Positions 40,283-49,255 of a stretch of DNA of 64,000 nucleotides are shown piece by piece. Source of the DNA: Gemmiger gallinarum (GTDB lineage: Bacteria; Bacillota; Clostridia; Oscillospirales; Ruminococcaceae). Numbering within the stretch: position 1 is the stretch's first letter; every line of letters starts with the position of its first letter. The notes beneath the pieces are model-generated. The model searched no databases and was not told the origin of the DNA. It saw only the letters and a list, made by a program, of their open reading frames with translations. The DNA lies in contig NZ_JADCKC010000002.1 in the NCBI RefSeq assembly GCF_014982805.1, positions 248,001 to 312,000 of the forward strand, read 5' to 3'. Made by a program: the position numbers and the translations under genes.

Positions 40283-41146
40283 ATGCTGGTAAACGCAACC
40301 AATATGCTGCTCAAGGCTCGTGACGGCCACTACGGCGTCGGGCAGTTCAACATCAACAACCTGGAATGGACCAAGAGCATTCTGCTTCAGGCTCAGGCCA
40401 TGAACAGCCCGGTCATCCTGGGTGTGTCCGAGGGCGCCGGCAAGTATATGACCGGTTTCAAGACCGTCGCCGCCATGGTCCGCGCCATGGATGAGAGCCT
40501 GGGCATCACCGTCCCCGTGGCTCTGCACCTGGATCACGGCACCTACGAGGGCGCCAAGGCCTGCATCGATGCCGGCTTCACCTCCATCATGTTCGACGGT
40601 TCTCACTACCCCATCGAGGAGAACGTTGCCAAGACCAAGGAACTGGTCGAGTACGCACACGACAAGGGCCTGTCCATCGAGGCTGAGGTCGGCTCCATCG
40701 GCGGCGTCGAGGACGGCGTTGTGGGCTCCGGCGAGATCGCCGATCCCGAGGAGTGCGCCCGCATCACCGCTCTGGGCGTTGACTTCCTGGCTGCCGGCAT
40801 CGGCAACATCCACGGCATCTACCCCGACAACTGGAAGGGCCTGGACTTCGAGGCTCTCGACCGCATCCATAAGGCCACCAACAACATTCCTCTGGTCCTG
40901 CACGGCGGCACCGGCATTCCCGACTCCATGGTTCAGAAGGCCATCAGCCTGGGCGTCTGCAAGATCAACGTCAACACCGACTGCCAGCTCGTCTTTGCTG
41001 AGGCAACCCGCGCCTACATCGAGGCCGGCAAGGATCAGCAGGGCAAGGGCTACGACCCCCGCAAGCTGCTCAAGCCGGGCGCCGACGCCATCATGGAGAA
41101 GGTCCGCGAGAAGATCGAGCTGTTCGGCAGCGCCAACAAGGCCTGA
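40283..41146 (+). CDS. fba: Class II fructose-1,6-bisphosphate aldolase
   Basis: 287 residues. FNINNLEW at the N-terminus, the zinc-binding LHLDHGTYEGAKACIDAGF, EAEVGSIGGVEDG and the phosphate-binding HGGTGIPDSMVQKAISLGVCKINVNTD (read in parts) identify a class IIA/B metal-dependent aldolase, which splits fructose 1,6-bisphosphate in glycolysis. The start is ATG at 40283 with GGGAGG 8 bases upstream; in-frame upstream sequence is untranslated leader. Codon use is strongly biased, as expected for a highly expressed glycolytic gene. It is monocistronic, with a strong terminator. Confidence 0.96.
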   Translation: MLVNATNMLLKARDGHYGVGQFNINNLEWTKSILLQAQAMNSPVILGVSEGAGKYMTGFKTVAAMVRAMDESLGITVPVALHLDHGTYEGAKACIDAGFTSIMFDGSHYPIEENVAKTKELVEYAHDKGLSIEAEVGSIGGVEDGVVGSGEIADPEECARITALGVDFLAAGIGNIHGIYPDNWKGLDFEALDRIHKATNNIPLVLHGGTGIPDSMVQKAISLGVCKINVNTDCQLVFAEATRAYIEAGKDQQGKGYDPRKLLKPGADAIMEKVREKIELFGSANKA

Positions 41147-41178
41147 TCGTTCCTGACCCCATCCCATAGCAAAACCGC

Positions 41179-41216
41179 AAAAACCCCCGCCGGGAGTTTC
41201 CCGGCGGGGGCTTTTT
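41179..41216. terminator. Bidirectional terminator after fba
   Basis: 11-bp perfect G+C stem (41184-41194, 41200-41210) with TTTTT on both strands. It is shared with the convergent DUF1294 gene. Confidence 0.9.
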
Positions 41217-41229
41217 GTATGGGTTTGTC

Positions 41230-41523
41230 TCACAGGCGCTGGAACAGTCCGCTCAGCCAGAGGCCCAGCCCGATGTGGCAGGCCAGCAGCAAAGGCATGC
41301 CCAGCACAAAATACCAGTGCCGGGTCTTGTGGCGGAACAGGTACATGCCCGCCCAGCCGCCCGCCGCACCGCCCAGCAGGGCGGGCAGAAAGAGCATTTT
41401 TTCCGGGACGCGGCGGCGGCCTTTCCGGGCGCAGGACTTGTCCCACCCCATGAGGAGAAAGTCAACGAGGTTCATAGCAGCCAGCCACAGCACCAGCAGC
41501 GGCCGCAGGTCCGGCAAAGTCAT
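41230..41523 (-). CDS. DUF1294 small membrane protein
   Basis: 97 residues. NLVDFLLMGWDKSCARKGRRRVPEKMLF followed by LGGAAGGWAGMYLFRHKT is the DUF1294 pattern: a small inner-membrane protein with three or four helices and a basic loop, of unknown function. The start is ATG at 41523 after AAAGGAG; the in-frame extension upstream overlaps the MATE gene. It lies 26 bases after the MATE stop and is probably co-transcribed with it. Confidence 0.85.
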   Translation of the reverse strand: MTLPDLRPLLVLWLAAMNLVDFLLMGWDKSCARKGRRRVPEKMLFLPALLGGAAGGWAGMYLFRHKTRHWYFVLGMPLLLACHIGLGLWLSGLFQRL

Positions 41524-41549
41524 GACGGGCACTCCTTTCCGGCAGGGGG

Positions 41550-42956
41550 TCAGACTTCGGTTTTCTGTTTTGCCTTCCACTCCCGGACAATTTTTCCAAA
41601 GACCACGCCGAACATGGTGCAGGTGGTGATGACAGCCAGTCCATCGGCCACCGGTTCTGCCATAAACACGGCGATATCCTGGGAGACGGGCAGGATGCGG
41701 GGCAGCAGGAAGATCAGCGGCACCAGCAGGATGATTTTGCGCAACACAGCCAGGAAGAGACTGACGCCCGCCTTGCCCAGGGCCACAAAGGTCTGCTGGC
41801 AGGCGATCTGCGCGCCGAACAGGCAGCTGGCGCCCATATAGATCCGCAGGGCCGTGCGGGTATAGACGCCCAGAGTGCCGTCGGGCGGGGTGAAGATGCC
41901 GATGATCAGCTGCGGCGCGAATTCACAGATGGACCACATGGCCGTGGCATAGACCAGGCAGGCGATCAGCAGGACCCGGAAAGTCTTGACCACGCGGTCG
42001 ATCTTTCCGGCGCCGAAATTGAAGCTGGAGATGGGCTGTGCCCCCTGGGTGAGTCCCTGCAGGGGCAGCATGGAGAACTGCATGACGCTGGACAGGATGG
42101 TCATGGCGCCCACGGCCACATCGCCGCCGTAGACCTGCAGCTGGGTGTTGAAGCTGATCTGGATGACGCTCTCGGTGAGCTGCATGACAAAGGGCGAAAG
42201 GCCCAAAGCAATGCTGGGCAGCAAAATACGGGGCGCCGGACGGAGGTTCCTGACCTGCAGCCGCAGATAGCTGCGTTTGCTGGACAAAAACCAGACGGTA
42301 AAGGCGGCCGATACCGCCTGGGACAGGATGGTGGCCAGCGCCGCGCCCGACACGCCCATTCCCAAGCCGAACATGAAGATGGGGTCGAGGATGATGTTGA
42401 GCACCGCGCCGATGATGACGGTGAGCATGCCCACCATGGCATAGCCCTGGGCATTGATGAAGGCATTGAGGCCCAGGGAGATCTGCACAAAGATAGTGCC
42501 GATGAGGTAGATGCGGAAATACTCCCAGGAATAGCCGATGGTATCCGGGGAGGCGCCGAACATCTCCAGCAGGCGATAGCCGAACAGATAGAAAGCGGCG
42601 GTCAGCAGGACGCCCACCACCACCAGCGCCGTGGTGCAGTTGCCAAGGATCTTCTCCGCGGTTTCCTTGTCGCCCTTGCCCAGAAAGATGGAGGCACGGG
42701 GCGCGCCGCCCATGGCCACCAGGGCGGCAAAGGCGGAGATGGCGGTGATAAGGGGGAAGCAGACGCCCACACCGGTCAGCGCCGTCTCTCCGATTTCCGG
42801 CAGGTGGCCGATATACATACGGTCCACCATGTTGTACAGTACGTTAATGAGCTGTGCCACAATGGCAGGCAGTGCCAGCCGGAAAAGCAGGCTGCCGACG
42901 CTGCCGCTGCCCAGGTCCGCGCCGCCCTGGGCTGTGGAAGGTGCTTGGTGTTGCAT
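41550..42956 (-). CDS. MATE-family efflux transporter
   Basis: 468 residues with twelve hydrophobic helices. LALPAIVAQLINVLYNMVDRMYIGHL at the N-terminus and LQGLTQGAQPISSFNFGAG in the middle are typical of the NorM/DinF-like MATE branch. It should export drugs or metabolites by cation antiport. The start is ATG at 42956 after AAGGAGG; a longer in-frame extension lacks a ribosome site. It shows little direct similarity by eye to the MATE protein at 13457 beyond family level. Confidence 0.92.
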   Translation of the reverse strand: MQHQAPSTAQGGADLGSGSVGSLLFRLALPAIVAQLINVLYNMVDRMYIGHLPEIGETALTGVGVCFPLITAISAFAALVAMGGAPRASIFLGKGDKETAEKILGNCTTALVVVGVLLTAAFYLFGYRLLEMFGASPDTIGYSWEYFRIYLIGTIFVQISLGLNAFINAQGYAMVGMLTVIIGAVLNIILDPIFMFGLGMGVSGAALATILSQAVSAAFTVWFLSSKRSYLRLQVRNLRPAPRILLPSIALGLSPFVMQLTESVIQISFNTQLQVYGGDVAVGAMTILSSVMQFSMLPLQGLTQGAQPISSFNFGAGKIDRVVKTFRVLLIACLVYATAMWSICEFAPQLIIGIFTPPDGTLGVYTRTALRIYMGASCLFGAQIACQQTFVALGKAGVSLFLAVLRKIILLVPLIFLLPRILPVSQDIAVFMAEPVADGLAVITTCTMFGVVFGKIVREWKAKQKTEV

Positions 42957-43134
42957 GATGGGAAGAACCTCCTTTTTTGGTCCGGCAGCCGCCCGGTTGT
43001 CGGGAAATCGGAATGGAAAAAGCACGCGCCCCGCTGCTGTATCGGCTGCCGCGGGAAAAAATGATTTCCCCGTCAGCAAATGCCGTACACGGTCGCGGGG
43101 CGGCCTTTTGACGGAACCTGAGCGGAAGGGCCGG

Positions 43135-44085
43135 TCAGCGCCTGTGGCGGTCGGCCTCTGTCTCCTTGGTGATGTAGATGGGACGGTGCTTGACCTCCAG
43201 GTAGGTTTTGGAAAGGTACTCGCCCACAATGCCCAGGCAGAACAGCTGCACGCCGCTGCACAAAAGCAGGATGCAGATCATGCTGGGCCAGCCCGAGGTG
43301 GGGTCTCCGAAGATCAGCGCCCGCACCACCACAAATACAATGCCCACAAAGGCGGCCAGGCAGAAAATAACACCCATCAGGGCCGCAAACACCAGCGGCG
43401 CTGTGGAAAAGCCCACGATGCCCTCGATGGAATACTTGAACAGGCCCCAGAAATTCCACTTGGTTTTGCCTGCCACACGCTCGATGTTCTCATAGTCGAA
43501 CCACTTGGTGCGGAAGCCCACCCAGCTGAAAATACCTTTGGAGAAGCGGTTATACTCCGACATCTGCAGCACCGCGTCGGTCATGCGGCGGCTCATCAGC
43601 CGGAAATCCCGGGCGCCGTCCACGATCTCGGTGTCGCCCATGCGGTTGATGATCTGGTAAAACTTGCGGGCAAACCAGCTGCGCACCGGAGGTTCTCCCT
43701 TGCGGGTGGTGCGGCGGGTGGCGGCGCAGTCCCAGTCCCCCGACAGCAGAGCGTCCAGCATATCGGGCAGCAGGGCGGGCGGGTCCTGAAGGTCGGCGTC
43801 CATGGTGGCCACATAGTCCCCCCTGGCTGCCTGCAGCCCCGCATAGATGCCCGCCTCCTTGCCGAAATTGCGGCTGAAGGAGACATACCGTACCCGGGGG
43901 TCCTGATCGTGCAGCTCGCGGGCCACCCGCAAAGTCCCGTCTTTGGAACCGTCGTCCACAAAAATAAACTCGAACTCGGCGCCGTGGCTTTGGCGCATTG
44001 TTTCGGCTACCCGCGATACCTCTTTGTAAAACAGAGGCATCGCTTCCTCCTCATTGTAGCAGGGCACTACCAGGCTGATCAGCAT
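43135..44085 (-). CDS. GtrB/DPM1-like family 2 glycosyltransferase with two C-terminal membrane helices
   Basis: 316 residues from the ATG at 44085; an ATG three codons earlier abuts the AGAGG ribosome site. ISLVVPCYNEEEAM, FVDDGSKDGTL, FGKEAGIYAGL and MDADLQDPP are the signatures of polyprenyl-phosphate glycosyltransferases (GtrB/YkcC). Two hydrophobic helices near the C-terminus anchor it. It should make undecaprenyl-phosphate-glucose or a similar donor for surface glycan modification. Its usual partner GtrA is not adjacent but occurs at 50113. Confidence 0.92.
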   Translation of the reverse strand: MLISLVVPCYNEEEAMPLFYKEVSRVAETMRQSHGAEFEFIFVDDGSKDGTLRVARELHDQDPRVRYVSFSRNFGKEAGIYAGLQAARGDYVATMDADLQDPPALLPDMLDALLSGDWDCAATRRTTRKGEPPVRSWFARKFYQIINRMGDTEIVDGARDFRLMSRRMTDAVLQMSEYNRFSKGIFSWVGFRTKWFDYENIERVAGKTKWNFWGLFKYSIEGIVGFSTAPLVFAALMGVIFCLAAFVGIVFVVVRALIFGDPTSGWPSMICILLLCSGVQLFCLGIVGEYLSKTYLEVKHRPIYITKETEADRHRR

Positions 44086-44155
44086 CCGGCCCATCCTCTC
44101 TTTATGTTCATCGTCCCGGAGACTTCCGGTGCGGAATTTCTTTACGGTTTTACCT

Positions 44156-44184
44156 ATTATAGCGCCTTTCCGAAATCCTGACAA
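44156..44184 (-). promoter_or_regulatory. Sigma-A promoter of the GtrB-like gene
   Basis: Minus strand: TTGTCA, 17-bp spacer, TATAAT, lying just after the stop of the DUF1624-like gene. Confidence 0.85.
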
Positions 44185-44199
44185 GGGAAGGCAATTTTT

Positions 44200-44967
44200 T
44201 CACATCGTCAGGCCGTCCACGGCCAGCAGCACCCCGTAAATCGCCGGCTGGTGGAGCATGTAGACCAGCAGCGTGCGGCTGCCCACAGCGCACAGGGGAC
44301 GAAGGGCGGCGGGAGGCTTTGCGGCAGCGGGAACTCTGCCCAGTCCGGTCAGCCAGCGCCAGCCGAAATAACCGCACCAGAACAGAAACAGCCAGGGCAG
44401 AATGGGGAAATAATCCGCCGAGGCAAACCGGGTGAGATCGGGCAGGCCCAGCCAGAAGAGATTGGCCCGGTAAAGCGTCTGCGGCACCGCCGCAGCCAGA
44501 TGCAGCTCCTCAAAGCCCAGATAGCCCCAGGGCAGCTGGTTGAGCACGGCGAACAGCACCGCGCTGGCTGCCAGCCCTGCCCCGGCGGGGATCTTTTCCA
44601 GAACCGGGCGCAGCAGGCAGGTGAGCAGCACCGCACAGGCGTTGAAGTGCAGCACCCCGAACAGGATGAGCTCCGACGGCATGACCAGCGCCGTGACTGC
44701 TGTGAGTATCAGGGCGCACCCCGCCGTGAGCAGACCGTTTTTCAGCTGGCGGCGGCCCAGGCAGAAGCTGGCCCCCGAAAGCAGAATGAAGCTCCAGCAG
44801 ATATACTGCTGCCAGACATGGCACCCCGCCGACCCGATATCGTACCACCGGCTGGGATGGCCGAAGACATAGACCCAGTCGTACATACCGTGGTAGACCA
44901 GCATGTTCAGCAGCGCCAGCCCCCGCAGGGCATCCATCTGCCAGATGCGCTTTGCTCCCTGTTCCAT
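44200..44967 (-). CDS. DUF1624/HGSNAT-like membrane acyltransferase
   Basis: 255 residues, multi-helix. The N-terminus QMDALRGLALLNMLVYHGMYD and the WSFILLSGASFCLGRR segment match the heparan-alpha-glucosaminide N-acetyltransferase-like (DUF1624) group of membrane proteins. An HQPAIYG near the C-terminus is typical. Family members are thought to transfer acyl groups across the membrane to sugars; the actual substrate is unknown. It starts at ATG 44967 and probably has its own weak promoter (TATGAT at 45018-45023, minus). Confidence 0.8.
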   Translation of the reverse strand: MEQGAKRIWQMDALRGLALLNMLVYHGMYDWVYVFGHPSRWYDIGSAGCHVWQQYICWSFILLSGASFCLGRRQLKNGLLTAGCALILTAVTALVMPSELILFGVLHFNACAVLLTCLLRPVLEKIPAGAGLAASAVLFAVLNQLPWGYLGFEELHLAAAVPQTLYRANLFWLGLPDLTRFASADYFPILPWLFLFWCGYFGWRWLTGLGRVPAAAKPPAALRPLCAVGSRTLLVYMLHQPAIYGVLLAVDGLTM

Positions 44968-45138
44968 GAGATTCTTTCCCCTCCCGGGCCGGTGAGCCGG
45001 TCCTGTTTTCTCCGTCTATCATAGCACGGCGGACGGGAGCGGTAAAGCGGCGGAACGCTTCAGCACGGGAGCTTTTCCCTCTGTAACAGTTCCCGCCGGA
45101 CGGCGTCCGGGAGAAGATTTCCCCGGCAGCTCCGATGC

Positions 45139-45160
45139 ACCGGGATTTTACCGGGATTTT
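45139..45160 (+). repeat. Tandem 11-bp repeat upstream of the HAD promoter
   Basis: Two perfect copies of ACCGGGATTTT (45139-45149, 45150-45160) end one base before the -35 box. It could be a regulator site. Confidence 0.6.
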
Positions 45161-45161
45161 G

Positions 45162-45190
45162 TTGCAATGTGGGTGAAAATAGGCTACAAT
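45162..45190 (+). promoter_or_regulatory. Sigma-A promoter of the Cof-type HAD gene
   Basis: TTGCAA, 17-bp spacer, TACAAT. A perfect 9-bp hairpin (45201-45209 with 45212-45220) sits at the 5' end of the transcript, 20 bases before the ATG. Confidence 0.8.
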
Positions 45191-45240
45191 CCTGGTAGGC
45201 TTCCCCGCCAAGGCGGGGAACATACAGGGGGAGGAAACAT

Positions 45241-46068
45241 ATGCAGGATATTCGTATCCTGGGGCTGGATCTGGACGGCACGGTTTTTGACGATCACAAG
45301 CAGATTTCGCCCCGCACACTGGATGCCATGCAGGCCGCCATCCAACGGGGCGTCGTGGTGCTGCCCGCCACCGGGCGTCCGGTCAGCGGCGTGCCGGAAC
45401 AATTTCTCCACATGCCGGGGGTGCGCTATGCCCTGACCTCCAACGGCGCCACCGTCACCGAGCTGGCCACCGGCCGCCGTATCGTGGAGCTGACCTTCGA
45501 CGCCGACGCCGCCATGCAGATCTATGATATTCTGCGGCCCTTCGACTGCGCCATGAGCATCTTTATTGACGGCCAGTCCTACACCTCCACCGACAACTTC
45601 GACCGGATGCAGGAACTCTCGCCCCCGGCACTGCGCCCCTATCTGCGGGACAGCCGCATCGCTGTGGACGACATCCACGCCCTCATGCGCCAGCATGCCC
45701 ACGGCATTGAAAAATTCAGCATCCTTTACCCCGACTATCCCACCCGGGACGCCGCCCGCGCCGCCGTGACCGCCGCCTGCCCGGCGGAGGCCACCTCCAG
45801 CCTGGGCTGCAACCTGGAACTCAACGCTCCCGGCGTGACCAAGGGCCAGGCCCTTCTGAACCTGGCCGAGACGCTGGGCTATTCCCGGGAACAGGTCATG
45901 GCCTGCGGCGACTCGGACAACGACCTGGCCATGATCCGGGCGGCAGGCCTGGGTGTGGCCATGGGCAACGCCGAGCCCGAGGTCAAGGCGGCCGCCGATG
46001 TCATTGTGGCGGACAACAACCACGACGGCGTGGCCGAGGCTATCCACCGCTATATCCTGGGCGACTGA
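45241..46068 (+). CDS. Cof-type HAD-superfamily phosphatase
   Basis: 275 residues. Motif I DLDGTVFDD, motif II PATGRP and motif III/IV CGDSDNDLAMI with GVAMGNAEPEVKAAAD identify the Cof/YbjI (type IIB cap) group, usually sugar-phosphate or cofactor phosphatases. The nucleophile is the first Asp of motif I. It precedes the phosphofructokinase pair by 120 bases, with no strong terminator between, so it may be partly co-transcribed. The substrate is unknown; a sugar phosphate fits the context. Confidence 0.92.
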   Translation: MQDIRILGLDLDGTVFDDHKQISPRTLDAMQAAIQRGVVVLPATGRPVSGVPEQFLHMPGVRYALTSNGATVTELATGRRIVELTFDADAAMQIYDILRPFDCAMSIFIDGQSYTSTDNFDRMQELSPPALRPYLRDSRIAVDDIHALMRQHAHGIEKFSILYPDYPTRDAARAAVTAACPAEATSSLGCNLELNAPGVTKGQALLNLAETLGYSREQVMACGDSDNDLAMIRAAGLGVAMGNAEPEVKAAADVIVADNNHDGVAEAIHRYILGD

Positions 46069-46190
46069 CCCGGGCAAAGCTCCGCACTTCTTTTCATACC
46101 AGTTCCGGCACACCGGCCCTTCCGGTCTGTGTGCCTGCTGTGCTGCGATCTTGCGGCAAAACAATACGAACAGGCAGGTGTAATTTCCTT

Positions 46191-47429
46191 ATGGCATGGA
46201 CAACCAACGTTCTGGTCGGCCAGTCCGGCGGACCTACCGCCGTCATCAACTCGAGCCTGGCCGGCGTCTACGAATCGGCCAAGAGCCTTGGCGCTCCCCA
46301 CGTGTACGGCATGCAGTACGGCATTGAGGGCCTTCTCCAGGGCAAATTCGTCGATCTGGACCAGTACTTCTCCGACAAAATGCAGATCGAGCTGCTCAAA
46401 CGCACCCCGTCCAGCTTCCTGGGCAGCTGCCGCTTCAAGCTGCCCGAGGCCAGTGTGGACGACCGCCCCTATCGCAAGCTGTTCCAGCTGTTTGAGGAGC
46501 ACGCCATCGGTGCCGTGTTCTACATCGGCGGCAACGACAGCATGGACACCATTGCCAAGCTGTCCGCCTACGGTGCGGCCATCAACAGCCCCATCCGCTT
46601 CATCGGCGTGCCCAAGACCATCGACAACGACCTGGCACTCACCGACCATACCCCCGGCTACGGCAGCGCCGCCAAGTATGTGGCCACCATCCTCAAGGAA
46701 GTCATCTGCGACGACAGCGTCTACAACATCCGCAGCGTCACCGTAGCCGAGATCATGGGCCGTCACACCGGCTGGCTGGCTGGCGCCGCCTCCCTGGCCA
46801 AGGGTGCCGATTCCGACGGCCCCGACATCATCCTGCTGCCCGAGCGCCGCTTTGATGAGGCTGCTTTCCTTGCCCGGGTCAGCGAGCTCACCGCCACCCG
46901 CCACAACGTCACCATCGCCGTGTCCGAGGGCGTCAAGAACAAGGACGGCGTCTTCCTGTGCGACCTGGTCTCCACCGCCGGTCAGCTGGATGCCTTCGGT
47001 CACAAGGCCATCCTGTCCGGCACCAGCCGCTATCTGGCCGACCTCATCCGGGTCCGCCTGGGCTGCAAGACCCGGGCCATCGAGTTCTCCACCCTGCAGC
47101 GCTGCGCCAGCCATCTGGCCAGCCGCACCGACGTGACCGAGGCCTATCAGGTGGGCGGCGCCGCTGTGGAGGCTGCCGCCGAGGGCAAGACCGGCCTGAT
47201 GTGCGCCATCCGCCGCCTGTCCGACCAACCCTACCAGGTCACCACCGAGCTGGTGGACGTGCAGCAGGTGGCCAACCTGGAAAAGCGTGTGCCTGATGAG
47301 TGGATCACCCCCGACGGCATGCAGGTCACCGAGGAGTTCGAGCGCTACGCCCGTCCCCTCATCCAGGCTGAGCTGACTCCCATCTACATCAACGGCGTGC
47401 CCCGCCACATCCATCTGGGCAACGTCTGA
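46191..47429 (+). CDS. Pyrophosphate-dependent phosphofructokinase (paralogue 1)
   Basis: 412 residues. VLVGQSGGPTAVINSSLAG, YIGGNDSMDTIAKL and GVPKTIDNDL are PFK signatures. Lys in PKTIDND and Asp in GGNDS are the residues that mark pyrophosphate- rather than ATP-dependent enzymes (ATP forms have PGTIDND and GGDGS). EIMGRHTGWLAG binds fructose 6-phosphate. It interconverts fructose 6-phosphate and fructose 1,6-bisphosphate reversibly with PPi. The start is ATG at 46191; the ribosome site (GCAGGTG) is modest. A second paralogue follows after a terminator. Confidence 0.93.
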   Translation: MAWTTNVLVGQSGGPTAVINSSLAGVYESAKSLGAPHVYGMQYGIEGLLQGKFVDLDQYFSDKMQIELLKRTPSSFLGSCRFKLPEASVDDRPYRKLFQLFEEHAIGAVFYIGGNDSMDTIAKLSAYGAAINSPIRFIGVPKTIDNDLALTDHTPGYGSAAKYVATILKEVICDDSVYNIRSVTVAEIMGRHTGWLAGAASLAKGADSDGPDIILLPERRFDEAAFLARVSELTATRHNVTIAVSEGVKNKDGVFLCDLVSTAGQLDAFGHKAILSGTSRYLADLIRVRLGCKTRAIEFSTLQRCASHLASRTDVTEAYQVGGAAVEAAAEGKTGLMCAIRRLSDQPYQVTTELVDVQQVANLEKRVPDEWITPDGMQVTEEFERYARPLIQAELTPIYINGVPRHIHLGNV

Positions 47430-47452
47430 TCGCCAACCCAATACAAAGCATC

Positions 47453-47495
47453 CGCCCCGGAGCAAGGTTTCTCTCCCCTGCTCCGGGGCGTTTTT
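47453..47495 (+). terminator. Intrinsic terminator after PPi-PFK 1
   Basis: 12-bp perfect stem (47453-47464, 47479-47490) and TTTTT. Confidence 0.9.
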
Positions 47496-47705
47496 CTGTC
47501 CCCCGGGCATGATCGTTTTTTCTATCACAATGCATCAAAGAGACAGTTTTTCGCAATTTTTGCAATCTTTCCTTTGGTGGTTTCGCTTTGCGGTTCCGTA
47601 TCATGGAATTTCATTCCTGTCATCGGCACTGCCCCGGTCAGGCAGATTCCGTTGGGCGGAACCACATTCCGGGCGCTGTGATCTGCGGGTCGGCAACCGC
47701 AACAA

Positions 47706-47734
47706 TGGTCAAGGGCCAGGCGTTATGTTACACT
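47706..47734 (+). promoter_or_regulatory. Probable promoter of PPi-PFK 2
   Basis: TGGTCA, 17-bp spacer, TACACT with an extended -10 (TGT). It lies 96 bases before the ATG. The rest of 47496-47829 holds no ORF or other structure that I can support. Confidence 0.5.
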
Positions 47735-47829
47735 CAATACAACGATAGATCGTACGGATGGCGCCTGTTGTCCGCCCCGGGCACGGGGCATCCGCACCCA
47801 CAAACCACATCAGGCAGGAGGACGAATTT

Positions 47830-49062
47830 ATGGCAAAAAATGCAATCGTCGGTCAGTCCGGCGGCCCCACCTCGGTCATCAATGCAAGCCTGGCGGGCGT
47901 TTTTGAAAGCGCCAAACGCCGGGGCGCCGGCAAGGTCTACGGCATGATGCACGGCGTGGCCGGGCTGCTGGAGCGCCGCTGGACCGTGCTGGATGACGAC
48001 CTGAAAACCGCCATGGACATTGAGCTGCTCAAGCGCACCCCGTCCAGCTATCTGGGCAGCTGCCGCTACAAGCTCCCCGACTGGCACACCCCCGAGGGTG
48101 AGGCTGTCTACGTCAAGCTGTTTGAGATTCTCAAGGAGCTGGACATCGGCTATTTCTTCTACATCGGCGGCAACGACAGCATGGACACCATCGGCAAGCT
48201 GGCGGACTACGGCCAGCATGTGGGCAGCGACATCCGCTTCATGGGCGTGCCCAAGACCATCGACAACGACCTGATGGTCACCGACCACACCCCCGGCTAC
48301 GGCAGTGCCGCCAAGTACATCGGCGTGGTCATGAAGGAGATCATCCGGGACGCCACCGTCTACGGCACCAAGTATGTCACCATCGTGGAGATCATGGGCC
48401 GCAACGCCGGCTGGCTGACCGCTGCCGCCGCCCTGGCCAAAGCCGAGGACTGCGAAGGTGTGGACATGATCTGCCTGCCTGAGATCCCCTTCAACGTGGA
48501 CCACTTTGTGGAGAAGGTGGAGCGGATGCAGGCCAAAAAGCCCAGCATCGTCATTGCCGTGTCCGAAGGCGTCAAACTGGAGGACGGTCGCTACGTCTGC
48601 GAGCTGGCCGACGATGTCCACGCGGTGGACGCCTTCGGTCACAAGGCCCTGACCGGCACCGCCCGCTTCCTGGCCAACACGGTGGCCCGCCGCCTGGACA
48701 CCAAGACCCGCTGCATCGAGCTATCCACCCTGCAGCGCTGCGCCGGGCATCTGACCAGCCGCACCGATATCACCGAAGCCTATCAGGTAGGCGGCGCCGC
48801 CGTCAAGGCTGCCTTTGAGGGCCATACCGGCGAGATGGTCGCCCTCAAGCGCATCTCCAATGCCCCCTACCAGTGCACCACCGAGCTCCATCCCATCAGC
48901 GAGGTGGCCAACCTGGAAAAGAAGGTGCCTCTGGAGTGGATCAACGCCGACCATACCGGCATGACCCCCGAATTTCTCTCCTATGCCCTGCCCCTGATCC
49001 AGGCCGAGCTCACCCCCATCTATGTGGAGGGCCTGCCCCATCACATCTACCTGCCGGAATAA
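47830..49062 (+). CDS. Pyrophosphate-dependent phosphofructokinase (paralogue 2)
   Basis: 410 residues, closely similar along its whole length to the preceding gene. IVGQSGGPTSVINASLAG, YIGGNDSMDTIGKL, GVPKTIDNDL and EIMGRNAGWLTA carry the same PPi-type residues. Differences lie mainly in residues 40-90 and the C-terminal third. The start is ATG at 47830 after GGAGG. It has its own promoter and terminator, so the two copies can be regulated separately. Whether both are catalytic, or one acts on another sugar such as sedoheptulose 7-phosphate, is not visible. Confidence 0.93.
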   Translation: MAKNAIVGQSGGPTSVINASLAGVFESAKRRGAGKVYGMMHGVAGLLERRWTVLDDDLKTAMDIELLKRTPSSYLGSCRYKLPDWHTPEGEAVYVKLFEILKELDIGYFFYIGGNDSMDTIGKLADYGQHVGSDIRFMGVPKTIDNDLMVTDHTPGYGSAAKYIGVVMKEIIRDATVYGTKYVTIVEIMGRNAGWLTAAAALAKAEDCEGVDMICLPEIPFNVDHFVEKVERMQAKKPSIVIAVSEGVKLEDGRYVCELADDVHAVDAFGHKALTGTARFLANTVARRLDTKTRCIELSTLQRCAGHLTSRTDITEAYQVGGAAVKAAFEGHTGEMVALKRISNAPYQCTTELHPISEVANLEKKVPLEWINADHTGMTPEFLSYALPLIQAELTPIYVEGLPHHIYLPE

Positions 49063-49156
49063 TTTTTCCTCTCTGACATTCCCCGTCCGCCGGTTTTCTC
49101 GGTCCGGCGGACAGTCATACGGCCCCGCCTCCCAAGGGGACCTCTGCCAAGCAAAC

Positions 49157-49200
49157 ACCGCGCCCCGGTACCGCCAAAACGCAGTACCGGGGCGCGGTGT
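49157..49200. terminator. Bidirectional terminator between PPi-PFK 2 and deoC
   Basis: 16-bp perfect stem (49157-49172, 49185-49200) with TTTGTTCTTT on the plus strand and TTTGCTT on the minus strand. Confidence 0.9.
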
Positions 49201-49255
49201 TTGTTCTTTGTGAAACAGCATTGTCAGCCCGCTGATCCGGGAGGGACAATCCTGT

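Noticed and set aside
46100-46135. Hairpin GGCACAC/GTGTGCC between the HAD and PFK genes as terminator
   Set aside because: It is followed by GC-rich sequence without Ts, so it was not listed as a terminator; it may only be a leader structure.
49079-49136. Hairpin with GTCCGCCGG/CCGGCGGAC arms as terminator of PPi-PFK 2
   Set aside because: No T-run follows it; the 16-bp hairpin at 49157-49200 is the better terminator.
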